Positions 46,684-54,627 of a stretch of DNA of 64,000 nt are shown one piece after another. The stretch lies in assembly GCA_016124195.1 (NCBI GenBank), contig WGOE01000003.1:186001-250000 (forward strand), written 5' to 3'. The stretch comes from a bacterium. GTDB taxonomy: Bacteria > Pseudomonadota > Alphaproteobacteria > Rhodobacterales > Rhodobacteraceae. The notes beneath the pieces are model-generated. The model had not been told where the DNA came from, ran no database searches, and saw only the letters and a list, made by a program, of their open reading frames with translations. Within the stretch, counting starts at the first letter, position 1. Every line of letters begins with the position of its first letter. The position numbers and the translations under genes were made by a program.

Positions 46684-47862
46684 CTATTCCGCCGCCGAGG
46701 CCGCCTTCGCAGCGGATTTGCGCTGTTTTTCACTCGCGGATTTTAACTGTCCGCAGGCCGCCATGATATCCTCGCCCCGCGGGGTGCGGATCGGCGAGGC
46801 ATATCCGGCGTTGTGGATGATATCGGCAAAGGCGTGAATCCGGTTGCCCGACGACCGCTTGTAAGGCGCGCCCGGCCATTCGTTGAAGGGGATCAGGTTG
46901 ACCTTGGCCGGAATGCCCTTGAGCAGTTCGACCAGCCGCCAGGCATCCTCTTTCGTGTCGTTCACGCCTTCCAGCATCACATATTCAAAGGTGATTCGCT
47001 CGGAGTTCGACAGGCCGGGATAGGCCCGCAGCGCCTCGAGCAGAGTGGCGATGTTCCATTTCTTGTTGATCGGCACCAGCTTGTCGCGCACCTCGTCGGT
47101 GGTGGCGTGAAAGGACACGGCCAGAAGACAGCCGATCTCGGTCGCGGTGCGGGCAATCTCTGGCACCACGCCAGAGGTGGACAGGGTGATGCGCCGGCGG
47201 CCAAGGCCGATGCCCTCGTCATCCATCACGATCTTCATCGCGTCGCGGACGTTTTCGAAATTGTACAGCGGCTCGCCCATGCCCATCAGCACGACGTTCG
47301 AGATCAGTCGCACCTCCGGCTTGGGCTCGCCCTTGACGGGCCATTCGCCCAGATCATCGCGCGCCAGCATGACCTGGCCCACGATCTCGGCCGCGGTCAG
47401 GTTGCGCACCAGTTTCTGCGTGCCGGTGTGGCAGAACGAACAGGTCAGCGTGCAGCCGACCTGGGACGAAATGCACAGCGTGCCACGGTCGGTTTCGGGA
47501 ATATAGACGACCTCGACCTCATGCCCGCCCTGAATGCGCACCAGGTATTTGCGGGTGCCGTCGTCCGAGACTTGCCGGGTGACGACCTCTGGCAGGTCGA
47601 TCGTGAAATGATCAGAAAGAAGCTGCCGGTAGTCCTTGGCAAGGTTGCTCATCGCCATGAAGTCGCGCAGGCCCCAGTAGTAGACCCACTGCCAGACCTG
47701 ACCCAACCGCATCTTGACCTGCTTTTCCGGCGTGCCGGCCGCAATCAGCGCGTCGCGCAACTGGGCGCGGGTCAGGCCGATGATATTGGTCTTGGCCGAC
47801 TCCGGCAGCTTGCGCGGAAGGGTCAGCACGTCTTGCGTGATGGGGGCGGTGGGTGCGGTCAT
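46684..47862 (-). CDS. rlmN: Dual-specificity 23S rRNA/tRNA adenine-C2 methyltransferase RlmN
   Basis: Radical-SAM enzyme that methylates C2 of A2503 in 23S rRNA and A37 in certain tRNAs. The 392-residue product begins [20 protein letters not shown] at 47862 (AGGAG 7 nt upstream). Diagnostic parts: [20 protein letters not shown] with the Cys-x3-Cys-x2-Cys cluster motif, [17 protein letters not shown], the strand [14 protein letters not shown], and [20 protein letters not shown]. The carboxy terminus carries the conserved methyl-carrying cysteine region [11 protein letters not shown]. Length is typical for Alphaproteobacteria. Confidence 0.97.
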   Translation of the reverse strand: MTAPTAPITQDVLTLPRKLPESAKTNIIGLTRAQLRDALIAAGTPEKQVKMRLGQVWQWVYYWGLRDFMAMSNLAKDYRQLLSDHFTIDLPEVVTRQVSDDGTRKYLVRIQGGHEVEVVYIPETDRGTLCISSQVGCTLTCSFCHTGTQKLVRNLTAAEIVGQVMLARDDLGEWPVKGEPKPEVRLISNVVLMGMGEPLYNFENVRDAMKIVMDDEGIGLGRRRITLSTSGVVPEIARTATEIGCLLAVSFHATTDEVRDKLVPINKKWNIATLLEALRAYPGLSNSERITFEYVMLEGVNDTKEDAWRLVELLKGIPAKVNLIPFNEWPGAPYKRSSGNRIHAFADIIHNAGYASPIRTPRGEDIMAACGQLKSASEKQRKSAAKAASAAE

Positions 47863-48008
47863 GGCTTCGGCTCCTGAAGCGGCCGATATAGGCCATGCGC
47901 GCGGAAAAGAAAACAGCACCGCGGCGAGATGTCAGGTATGACATCCGCGTCAAGGCCAGGCCCGTCCTTCGCTATCCTGGCTTCGGTCAGGGTCAGCCTG
48001 ACCGCTGC

Positions 48009-48539
48009 CTATTTGCAGCGCGAGGCGGCTTCCTGCATCGCGGCGGTGAAGCCCGACAGGCTGAAGGTGTCCTTGGTCTGTGTGCCCTTGCCGGAATGCG
48101 CGGTCAGCGTCGCCTCGGAGCCCTTTTGCAGGGCGGCCATCAGCTTGGCATCGTCATCCGGGCTCGCAGCCCAGGCCCATTCGCCCTTGGTGGTCATCTG
48201 GAAGGTCTGGTTGTCAATCGTCACATCCACGGTGGATTTGTCCGCAAAGGGATAGCCGCCGGTGAACGAGGTCTCTCCCCCGGTCTGGCCAGGACGGAAT
48301 GTCACGAAGAACAGGATGTCGCTGCGCTTGACCGACACCGGCTTGCCGTCACGGGTGTTGACGCTTTCCTTGGGTTTGGAGACGCCCCAGCACTCTTTCG
48401 GGCTGGTGTCGGCAAAAACGCTCCAGGCGGTCTTGGTGGCCACCAGCTTGTCCGACGTGGCCGGCGTCTGCGCAAAACCCGCCCCCGCCGCCATCACCAA
48501 AGCAGCGCTCAACGCGGTTCGCATCATCCAGCTTGTCAT
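48009..48539 (-). CDS. Invasion-associated locus B (IalB)-family exported protein
   Basis: Periplasmic or surface protein of 176 residues. The ATG at 48537-48539 is chosen because GGAGG lies 8 nt upstream; an ATG two codons earlier is too close to it. The signal peptide is MMRTALSAALVMAAGAGFA. The IalB-type beta-sandwich begins at WSVFADTSPKECWGVSKPKE and continues through FFVTFRPGQTGGETSFTGGY to ATLTAHSGKGTQTKDTFSLS. IalB helps Bartonella enter red cells, but the family is widespread in free-living Alphaproteobacteria and need not mean virulence. It is divergent from the asparaginase gene. Confidence 0.85.
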   Translation of the reverse strand: MTSWMMRTALSAALVMAAGAGFAQTPATSDKLVATKTAWSVFADTSPKECWGVSKPKESVNTRDGKPVSVKRSDILFFVTFRPGQTGGETSFTGGYPFADKSTVDVTIDNQTFQMTTKGEWAWAASPDDDAKLMAALQKGSEATLTAHSGKGTQTKDTFSLSGFTAAMQEAASRCK

Positions 48540-48699
48540 GTCCATTGCCTCCAGAAGCCCCGACCCGCCCGGAACCCTTTGATACGGGGTTTTTCCTGTG
48601 GCGCGGGCCATATTCACTCGATAATCCATGTGTAACCGATAATGGCTGTTTTGCGAAAGCCCCATGGGCTGATTTTCGCCAAGACGTGAGGAGAACGGC

Positions 48700-49707
48700 A
48701 TGACTACGGCAAATCGTCCGGCGCAACGGATGGTCGAAACCTGGCGCGGCGGACTGCTGGAAAGCTTTCACGCCGGCCATGCGGTGATCTGCGATGAGAA
48801 GGGCGAGATCGTCGAGGCCTGGGGCAACCCCGACGAGGTGATCTTTCCGCGTTCGTCCTGCAAGATGATCCAGGCGCTGCCGCTGGTGGAAAGCGGATGC
48901 GCGGATGCCGTGGGCCTGACCGAGGCGCAACTGGCCTTTGCCTGCGCGAGCCACAAGGGCCAGGCGCTGCATGTCAAGATGGCCTCGAGCTGGCTGGAAG
49001 GGCTGGGCATGGGCGAGGCCGATCTGCGCTGCGGCGCGCATGAGCCGGGCGACAAGATCGAGCGCGACCGCCTGATCCGCGCCGACGAAAGCCCCTGCCA
49101 GTATCACAACAACTGCTCGGGCAAGCATTCGGGGTTTCTGACGATGAACCGTCATATCAAGGGCGGGCCGGAGTATGTCGAACATGACCACCCGCTGCAA
49201 AGGATGGTCAAGCAGGCCTTCGAAGAGACCACCGGCGAGACCAGCGCCGGCTGGGGCATCGACGGCTGTTCGGCGCCCAACTTTGCCACCTCGGTCCACG
49301 GGCTGGCGCGGGCGATGGGGCGGTTTGCCGGGGCGACGGGGGGCGGCGACCGGCGCAACCGCGCCATGCACCGGCTGACCCGCGCGATGGCGGCCTATCC
49401 GGAACTGGTGTCGGGCGACACCGCGATCGACACCGAACTGATGCGGGCGATGGACGGCAAGGTGGCGCTCAAGGGCGGAGCCGAGGCGGTGCATGTGGCG
49501 ATTCTGCCCGAGTTGAAGCGCGGCATTGCCGTCAAGATCGTGGATGGCGGGGCGCGCGCCTCGGATGCAGTGATAACGGCCTTGTTGATCCGGCTCGGCG
49601 CGCTGGACGCTGAACATCCCTATGCGAAAAAACGGCTGAATGCGGTGCAGAAGAACTGGCGCGGCTTTGAAACCGGGACTTTGCAACTGGCGCCGGGTTT
49701 CCTGTAA
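48700..49707 (+). CDS. L-asparaginase II-type (Rhizobium-type) asparaginase
   Basis: Hydrolyses asparagine to aspartate and ammonia. The 335-residue product belongs to the asparaginase_II family (Rhizobium etli type), not to the E. coli AnsA/AnsB fold. The conserved nucleophile motif is FPRSSCKMIQALPL, with Ser-Ser-Cys-Lys. Other family motifs are ACASHKGQALH, CGAHEPGDKIERDRLIR and QYHNNCSGKHSGFLTM, which carries cysteine and lysine metal-site residues; GWGIDGCSAPNFATS follows near the middle. No signal peptide is seen, so it is cytoplasmic. A repeat and a strong terminator lie just downstream. Confidence 0.9.
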   Translation: MTTANRPAQRMVETWRGGLLESFHAGHAVICDEKGEIVEAWGNPDEVIFPRSSCKMIQALPLVESGCADAVGLTEAQLAFACASHKGQALHVKMASSWLEGLGMGEADLRCGAHEPGDKIERDRLIRADESPCQYHNNCSGKHSGFLTMNRHIKGGPEYVEHDHPLQRMVKQAFEETTGETSAGWGIDGCSAPNFATSVHGLARAMGRFAGATGGGDRRNRAMHRLTRAMAAYPELVSGDTAIDTELMRAMDGKVALKGGAEAVHVAILPELKRGIAVKIVDGGARASDAVITALLIRLGALDAEHPYAKKRLNAVQKNWRGFETGTLQLAPGFL

Positions 49708-49714
49708 CTCTGCC

Positions 49715-49741
49715 AGTATGGGCATATTGCCCATCCTACCC
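49715..49741. repeat. Dispersed palindrome, copy 2
   Basis: AGTATGGGCATATTGCC, then CATCCTACCC: the inverted copy of the element at 37771-37797, differing at the centre. Stem ATGGGCA/TGCCCAT. It lies 7 nt after the asparaginase stop codon and 16 nt before a terminator. Confidence 0.7.
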
Positions 49742-49757
49742 CTGTCCAGCCAAGGCA

Positions 49758-49790
49758 AAGGCCCCCACCGTTCTGGTGAGGGCCTTCTTT
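49758..49790 (+). terminator. Intrinsic terminator after the asparaginase gene
   Basis: AAGGCCCCCACC (49758-49769) pairs with GGTGAGGGCCTT (49775-49786), with one mismatch and a 5-nt loop, followed by CTTT. It lies 50 nt past the asparaginase stop. Confidence 0.75.
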
Positions 49791-50064
49791 ACGGCAGGCA
49801 CCTGCGAGATGAGCTTGGTGGGGGCTGTAACCCACCCCACAGGCTCCTGCGTTCGGTCACAGTGGTTTGCAGGGCGATCGTGTCGTGGATTTGGCCGCAC
49901 CGTGACACTCGGCGATCAATTGCGGCGCAGACATGGCGGGTTTGCCTCAATACCGCCCTCTGGTTGTGCAGCTGACGTCGGACACCCGCGCAGCGGCCAG
50001 CAATTTGACCCCCGTGGAATCGGCGGGCTCTTGATTTGCCAAATGCGGCCGATAAAGTCAGGCC
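49791..50064. other. Intergenic stretch before the DUF2794 gene
   Basis: Together with the preceding repeat and terminator this makes a 357-bp gap. GGTGGGGGCTGTAACCCACC (49815-49834) can form a 6-bp stem with an 8-nt loop. No open frame has recognisable features, and no riboswitch or tRNA pattern is seen. The right end should hold the promoter of the DUF2794 gene. Confidence 0.4.
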
Positions 50065-50412
50065 ATGACGGTCTTGACTCCGACCCCTTTCCCTCACCCC
50101 GAACGCCCGCCCGAGCAGGTTTGTTTTGATCGCCGCGAGTTCGGCCTGATCCTGTCGCTCTATGGCCGGATGGTCGCGGCGGGCGAATGGCGTGATTACG
50201 GCCTGTCGACCCTGCGCGAGATGGCCGTCTTTTCGATCTTTCGCCGCACGGCGGAAATGCCGCTTTACCGCATCGAAAAGCGACCCGCCCTGCGCAACCG
50301 GCAGGGCATGTTCTCGGTCACGGGCATGGACGGCAGGGTCCTGCGCCGTGGGCACGACTTGGGCCAGGTGCTGCGCGTATTGGAGCCGAAGGCGGTGCGC
50401 ATCGTCGAATAG
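50065..50412 (+). CDS. DUF2794-family protein
   Basis: Small conserved alphaproteobacterial protein of unknown function, 115 residues. Family hallmarks: VCFDRREFGLILSLYGRMVA, GEWRDYGLSTLREMAVFSIF, RRTAEMPLYRIEKRPALRNR and QGMFSVTGMDGRVLRRG. It has no signal peptide or membrane helix. It is a single gene, convergent with the NlpC/P60 gene 9 bp away. Confidence 0.9.
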   Translation: MTVLTPTPFPHPERPPEQVCFDRREFGLILSLYGRMVAAGEWRDYGLSTLREMAVFSIFRRTAEMPLYRIEKRPALRNRQGMFSVTGMDGRVLRRGHDLGQVLRVLEPKAVRIVE

Positions 50413-50421
50413 CGCCTGGTG

Positions 50422-51234
50422 TCAAAGCCTGCGGTGCGCGCGCAGGCCCTGGCCCTCGGCCTCCTTGATGCGGGCGATACATTCGTAGATCCCCTCATAG
50501 GCGACCGACATCGAATGGCCGTTGGCATGGATCAGCCGCATCGCATCGACCACCATGGCGACGTGGCCCTTCCAGAACAGAAGGTCGCCGCGCTGGTATT
50601 CGCCCGACGCGGCGCGCCCCACATCTTCCTGCAGGTCGGCATCGCCCGGCACCTTGATGCCGCAGGCGTGGTGGCAGACCTGGATCAGGCCGGAACAATC
50701 CAGCCCGGCCCGCCCATTGCCGCCCCACAGATAGGGCGTGTGCAAGAACATCTCTGCCACCGTCACCGGATCGAGATGCCATTGGCCGAGGGGCAGCAGA
50801 TGGCTGGTCGGCACATAGCCCTGCGGGATATGAGTGAAACTTCCGGAAGTGCCCAGAACCGAGACCTGAGACCCCATGGTCAGCGCCGCAATCTCGCGCG
50901 ATTGCACCCGCGGTTCGGGATAGATGTGGGTTCCGGGTGTCGCTATCCAATGGGTGGGCGGCGGATCATCGGCCAGTGCGGCATCCGGCAGCCAGCCGCA
51001 ATAGCCGTCCTTGTCGGCAAAGCCGAAGGCCTGGCCGTCGGCCCGGTCGATCACGGTGAAGCCTTCGCCCAGCCACAGCTGACGCGTGCGCGCCCCGCCG
51101 GGGGTAGAGGTCAAATCGGCCAGCGGCACGGCGATACGCCAGGGCTCGCCAACGGTGAAGACGCGGCCGTCGATCCATCCCTCCAGCGAGACATGGGCAA
51201 AACGGTCGGAGGCGGGAGTCAGGCGGCGATCCAT
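50422..51234 (-). CDS. NlpC/P60 (C40) cell-wall peptidase
   Basis: Cysteine peptidase that cleaves peptidoglycan stem peptides, 270 residues from the ATG at 51234. Two SH3-like regions occupy the first 125 residues (THIYPEPRVQSREIAALTMG is the second). The C40 domain has catalytic Cys in GRAGLDCSGLIQVCHHAC, His in LLFWKGHVAMVVDAM and the third polar residue in LIHANGHSMSVAYE. No signal peptide is visible, which is common in this subfamily and suggests a cytoplasmic or recycling role similar to dipeptidyl-peptidase VI. It starts 2 nt after the M17 aminopeptidase stop, so the two peptidases are translated together and may complete murein-peptide recycling. Confidence 0.9.
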   Translation of the reverse strand: MDRRLTPASDRFAHVSLEGWIDGRVFTVGEPWRIAVPLADLTSTPGGARTRQLWLGEGFTVIDRADGQAFGFADKDGYCGWLPDAALADDPPPTHWIATPGTHIYPEPRVQSREIAALTMGSQVSVLGTSGSFTHIPQGYVPTSHLLPLGQWHLDPVTVAEMFLHTPYLWGGNGRAGLDCSGLIQVCHHACGIKVPGDADLQEDVGRAASGEYQRGDLLFWKGHVAMVVDAMRLIHANGHSMSVAYEGIYECIARIKEAEGQGLRAHRRL

Positions 51235-51236
51235 GC

Positions 51237-52619
51237 TCACACCCCCAGCACGACCGGCAGCGCGCCCAGAACGGCCCGCGCCCCCTGCCCCACGCCGCCT
51301 TTCGGGCGGGCTGGCTGATCCGAGGGGCTGTGTCCGTAGATGTCGAAATGCAGATAGCGCGGGTTGGTGACGAAGCGGCGCAGGAACAGGGCCGCGGTGA
51401 CCGAACCGGCAAAGCCAAAGCCCGGCGCATTGTCGAGGTCGGCAATCCCGGGCTCGATGACGCTTTCATAGGCATCGTGGAAGGGCATGCGCCAGACCGG
51501 ATCGAAGCCGGCAACTGCCGCCGCCTCGAGCGCCGCGACGACGCCGGGGTCATCGGTGTAATAGGGCGCAAGGTCGGGGCCGACCGCGACACGCGCGGCG
51601 CCGGTCAGCGTAGCCATCGAGACGATCATGTCCACCGGTTCCTCATCGGCCCAGGCGAGTGCGTCACCCAGAATGAGGCGCCCCTCGGCATCGGTGTCAT
51701 TGACCTCGACGGTCAGACCCTTGCGGCTGGTCAAGATATCCTTGGGCCGCATCGCATTGCCGGAGATCGCATTTTCCACCGCCGGCACGATGACGCGCAA
51801 TTGCAAAGGCAGGTCCAGCGCCATGATCATATGCGCAAGGCCCAGCACCGTGGCGGCGCCGCCCATATCCTTTTTCATCAGGTTCATACCGGAAGAAGGT
51901 TTGATGTTCAGCCCGCCCGTGTCAAAGCACACGCCCTTGCCCACCAGCGTCAGCTTCGGCCCGCTGTGACCCCAGCGCATCTGCATGATGCGCGGCGCAC
52001 GGGCAGCGGCGCGGCCCACGGCGTGAACCATCGGGAAATTCTGCGTCAGCAGATCCTGGCCCCGCACCACGGTCGAGACGGCGCCGAACCGGTTGGCCAG
52101 GGCCAGGAAAGCCGCCTCAAGCTCGTCCGGGCCCATGTCGGAGGCCGGGGTATTGATCAGGTCGCGCGTCAGGAATTCTGCCTCGGCCATGGCCAGCATG
52201 CGCGCACCGTCCACCCCGGCGGGCAGGCGCAGCAAGGCGGGCGTTGCGGCAGGTTTGCCCGGACGATAGCGGTCGAACCGGTAGGATTGCAGCAGCCAGG
52301 CCAGCGTGGCCTCATCCCGCTGCGCCTCGGTCAGGTTGCCTTCCAGCGCCCAGTTGCCGGCCGGCAGACCTGCGATCGCCTTGGCCAGACCAAAGCGCAG
52401 CCGCGCCCGCGATTGCGCAGACCCAAGCCCCGCGACGGCGGATTGAACCCCATCCGGCCCCGGCACAAGGCGCAGATCGCCCAAGGCCGCCTCGAACCCC
52501 GTCGCGATCAGCCATTCCCTGGCAGGAGCGGTGTCGCGGAAGGCGGGCCAGTCCTCGGACGTGACAATATCGAGCCTGCGGAAGGGCGCCGAGGGGTCGG
52601 CAAAGCGGGGTTCGGTCAT
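51237..52619 (-). CDS. M17-family leucyl aminopeptidase
   Basis: Two-metal cytosolic aminopeptidase, 460 residues from MTEPRFADPSAP; this ATG has TGGAG 6 nt upstream. The M17 catalytic domain is complete: LINTPASDMGPDEL, VGKGVCFDTGGLNIKPS, MNLMKKDMGGAATVLGLA with metal-ligand Lys and Asp, and VNDTDAEGRLILGDALAWA with the Asp/Glu pair. The amino-terminal domain is shorter and more divergent than in PepA. It releases amino-terminal residues from peptides. It is coupled to the NlpC/P60 gene, and the pair is common in Rhodobacteraceae. Confidence 0.92.
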   Translation of the reverse strand: MTEPRFADPSAPFRRLDIVTSEDWPAFRDTAPAREWLIATGFEAALGDLRLVPGPDGVQSAVAGLGSAQSRARLRFGLAKAIAGLPAGNWALEGNLTEAQRDEATLAWLLQSYRFDRYRPGKPAATPALLRLPAGVDGARMLAMAEAEFLTRDLINTPASDMGPDELEAAFLALANRFGAVSTVVRGQDLLTQNFPMVHAVGRAAARAPRIMQMRWGHSGPKLTLVGKGVCFDTGGLNIKPSSGMNLMKKDMGGAATVLGLAHMIMALDLPLQLRVIVPAVENAISGNAMRPKDILTSRKGLTVEVNDTDAEGRLILGDALAWADEEPVDMIVSMATLTGAARVAVGPDLAPYYTDDPGVVAALEAAAVAGFDPVWRMPFHDAYESVIEPGIADLDNAPGFGFAGSVTAALFLRRFVTNPRYLHFDIYGHSPSDQPARPKGGVGQGARAVLGALPVVLGV

Positions 52620-52684
52620 GGCATTCTCCATCTTGAGCAGACCCTAGACAATCCTCGTCTGGCTGCAAGAGGTCAAAGCCCGGC

Positions 52685-53071
52685 CTATACTTGTGTCGAC
52701 ACCAGCCCCCGGTCCGCCGCAAGCGACCGTTCCGCCACCCGCATCAACCGCGCCCAAACCGATGAAAAGGCCGTCACATCGCTGCGTTCCAGACAGACCC
52801 GGACATCGCCGGCAATCTGGCCGAGACTGACCAAGCCCAGGTTTTCGCTCATCCTTTGCAGGCGGCGCAGCTGTCGCGTCATGTCGGCCAGCTCATGCGC
52901 CTGCACCTGTGCGACAAGGCTCGACATCGTTACGGCAAGTTCGGTCAGGGCGCGCGTCACGACCTGTTCGGCCGAGGCCGTACCCAGATTGCGATAGATC
53001 GTCGCAATCGGCTCCGCGTCCTGGCGGACCCGATCATTGGGGCGCAAGGCCACCACATTCGTCGAAGACAT
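52685..53071 (-). CDS. Hypothetical helical protein (128 aa)
   Basis: A 128-residue protein starting MSSTNVVALRPNDRVRQDAE, with AAGGAG 8 nt before its ATG (53069-53071). The rest is predicted helical (EQVVTRALTELAVTMSSLVA, RQLRRLQRMSENLGLVSLGQ, DVTAFSSVWARLMRVAERSL) with no signal, membrane helix or cysteine pair. Its helical pattern recalls four-helix bundles such as Hpt domains, but the phospho-accepting His motif is missing, so I give no function. It is divergent from the carbonic anhydrase gene across 155 bp. Confidence 0.7.
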   Translation of the reverse strand: MSSTNVVALRPNDRVRQDAEPIATIYRNLGTASAEQVVTRALTELAVTMSSLVAQVQAHELADMTRQLRRLQRMSENLGLVSLGQIAGDVRVCLERSDVTAFSSVWARLMRVAERSLAADRGLVSTQV

Positions 53072-53226
53072 CTCCCACACTCCTTAGTCACCCAAGGCCC
53101 ACATTGCCCCGCCATGCTGAAGAAAGAGTTGCCCCGGTCGCGGCCTGCCGACACATAATCGTTACGAATCCCCTCGAATTTGCTGCGATTGCAAATTAGG
53201 GTTCACCGATGAAGAAGGAGCCCCGC

Positions 53227-53874
53227 ATGAACCACGCTCGCCCCCTGCCGTCGTATCTGGTGCAGCGCTTTCACGGTTGGCGCGCGACGGCCTATCAGGA
53301 GAACCGGGCCTGGTATCGCCGTCTGGCCGAAAGCGGGCAGCATCCGCGCGCCATGGTGATTTCGTGTTGTGACAGCCGGGTGCATGTCACCTCGATCTTC
53401 GGCGCGGACGAGGGCGAGTTCTTCATCCATCGCAACGTGGCCAATCTGGTGCCGCCCTACAATCCGGACGGCGAATACCATGGCACCTCGGCGGCGGTCG
53501 AATATGCGGTGACCTCGCTGGGGGTGGCGCATATCGTGGTGTTGGGTCATTCGAATTGCGGCGGCGTCAAGGGCTGCCACGACATGTGCGCCGGCCTTGC
53601 GCCGGAGCTTGAGATGAAATCCTCGTTCGTCGGTCGCTGGATGGACATCCTTCGCCCCGGCTATGAACGCGTCGTGGCGCGGACTACCGAACATCGCGTC
53701 GCGGCTCTGGAAAAGGAAGCGGTTCTGGTCAGCCTTGAAAACCTGATGACCTTTCCCTTTGTCAGCTCTGCGGTCCAGGATGACATGCTGACCCTGCATG
53801 GGCTTTGGACCAACACGGGCGAAGGCGGGCTGGAACAGTTCGACCCGGCCAAGGGCGGTTTCGTTCCGGTCTGA
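53227..53874 (+). CDS. Beta-class carbonic anhydrase
   Basis: Interconverts CO2 and bicarbonate. The 215-residue product starts at the ATG 53227, with GAAGGAG 6 nt upstream; an earlier ATG at 53209 lacks one. The zinc and catalytic residues are all present: Cys and the Asp-Arg dyad in VISCCDSRVHVTSIF, then His and Cys in VVLGHSNCGGVKGCHD. RNVANLVPPY and SAAVEYAVTSLGV are further family motifs. It is cytoplasmic. It probably supplies bicarbonate to carboxylases; no carbon-fixation gene is adjacent. Confidence 0.95.
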   Translation: MNHARPLPSYLVQRFHGWRATAYQENRAWYRRLAESGQHPRAMVISCCDSRVHVTSIFGADEGEFFIHRNVANLVPPYNPDGEYHGTSAAVEYAVTSLGVAHIVVLGHSNCGGVKGCHDMCAGLAPELEMKSSFVGRWMDILRPGYERVVARTTEHRVAALEKEAVLVSLENLMTFPFVSSAVQDDMLTLHGLWTNTGEGGLEQFDPAKGGFVPV

Positions 53875-54015
53875 CCCAGGCGTCGAACCGGGCTGGTCCC
53901 CGGGGCCGACGGCAGAACCAGTTGAATGCAAGCCCGTATCCGCTAAGCTGCGCCTGGCCAAGCCGGACGGATTGCCGTCTCTGGCGACGTTCCATTTTGC
54001 AAATCGGGGTCAATT

Positions 54016-54618
54016 ATGGCGTTGGACAGCAAGAAGGTCGCGGCGGAAGTCGCACAATTCAAGAAATCCCTGGCGGATGCGGACCGCGTGATCAAGCAGG
54101 TCGAAGACGCCTACAAGGCGGTTCTGGCCGAGGATGCCGAGATGGCAGCAGCAGCAAAGGACCTGATTTCAGACATAGCCTCGGCGCGCAACGTTGTTGA
54201 GTCGAACCTCGAGATGCTGAAGTCCTTGAAAGCGGCGGCCAAGAAAGTGACCGGCGACGTGGAAATGATCCTGCGCAAGTTCAATGACGACTACGCGGCC
54301 ATGCAGCAGATGGGAGAAACCTTCTTCGAGCTCGACAAGGAATTGAAGAAGGACAAGTCCAACAAGGACCTGATCAAGAAGCATGAAATCGCCGAAAAGG
54401 CGCTGGAACGCCAATCCGCGGCCTTCGCCAAGACGGCAAGCGAAGCCGGGACAATCCAAGCCGCGATTGCGACTTTCACCGATGATCTGGGCAGCAATTC
54501 CGCCTGGAGCCTGTCAGCTATCGCCACGATCTCCAAGAACATGAAGGAGTTGGCCGATATCATCGAAAAGAAGAAGCGCTTCCTGAAAGAAATCGAAAAG
54601 GCCAAGGGCCGCTGGTGA
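54016..54618 (+). CDS. Unrecognised all-helical protein (200 aa)
   Basis: A 200-residue protein rich in Lys, Ala, Glu and Asp, opening MALDSKKVAAEVAQFKKSLA. Nearly the whole length is helical with heptad-like spacing, for example LEMLKSLKAAAKKVTGDVEM and LFELDKELKKDKSNKDLIKK-like stretches at about residues 55-130. A short break with Gly and Ser occurs near residue 155 (DDLGSNSAWSLSAI). There is no signal peptide, membrane helix or cysteine. The frame is longer than chance, and codon use looks like the neighbours. It follows the carbonic anhydrase gene after 141 bp and is convergent with the DUF4139 gene (9 bp). I do not recognise a family; a coiled-coil scaffold is possible. Confidence 0.75.
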   Translation: MALDSKKVAAEVAQFKKSLADADRVIKQVEDAYKAVLAEDAEMAAAAKDLISDIASARNVVESNLEMLKSLKAAAKKVTGDVEMILRKFNDDYAAMQQMGETFFELDKELKKDKSNKDLIKKHEIAEKALERQSAAFAKTASEAGTIQAAIATFTDDLGSNSAWSLSAIATISKNMKELADIIEKKKRFLKEIEKAKGRW

Positions 54619-54627
54619 CGGCTTGGC

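Noticed and set aside
49800-49900. Possible riboswitch in the gap before the DUF2794 gene
   Set aside because: A G-rich stem is present but no known aptamer motif could be recognised, and the gene's function gives no ligand.
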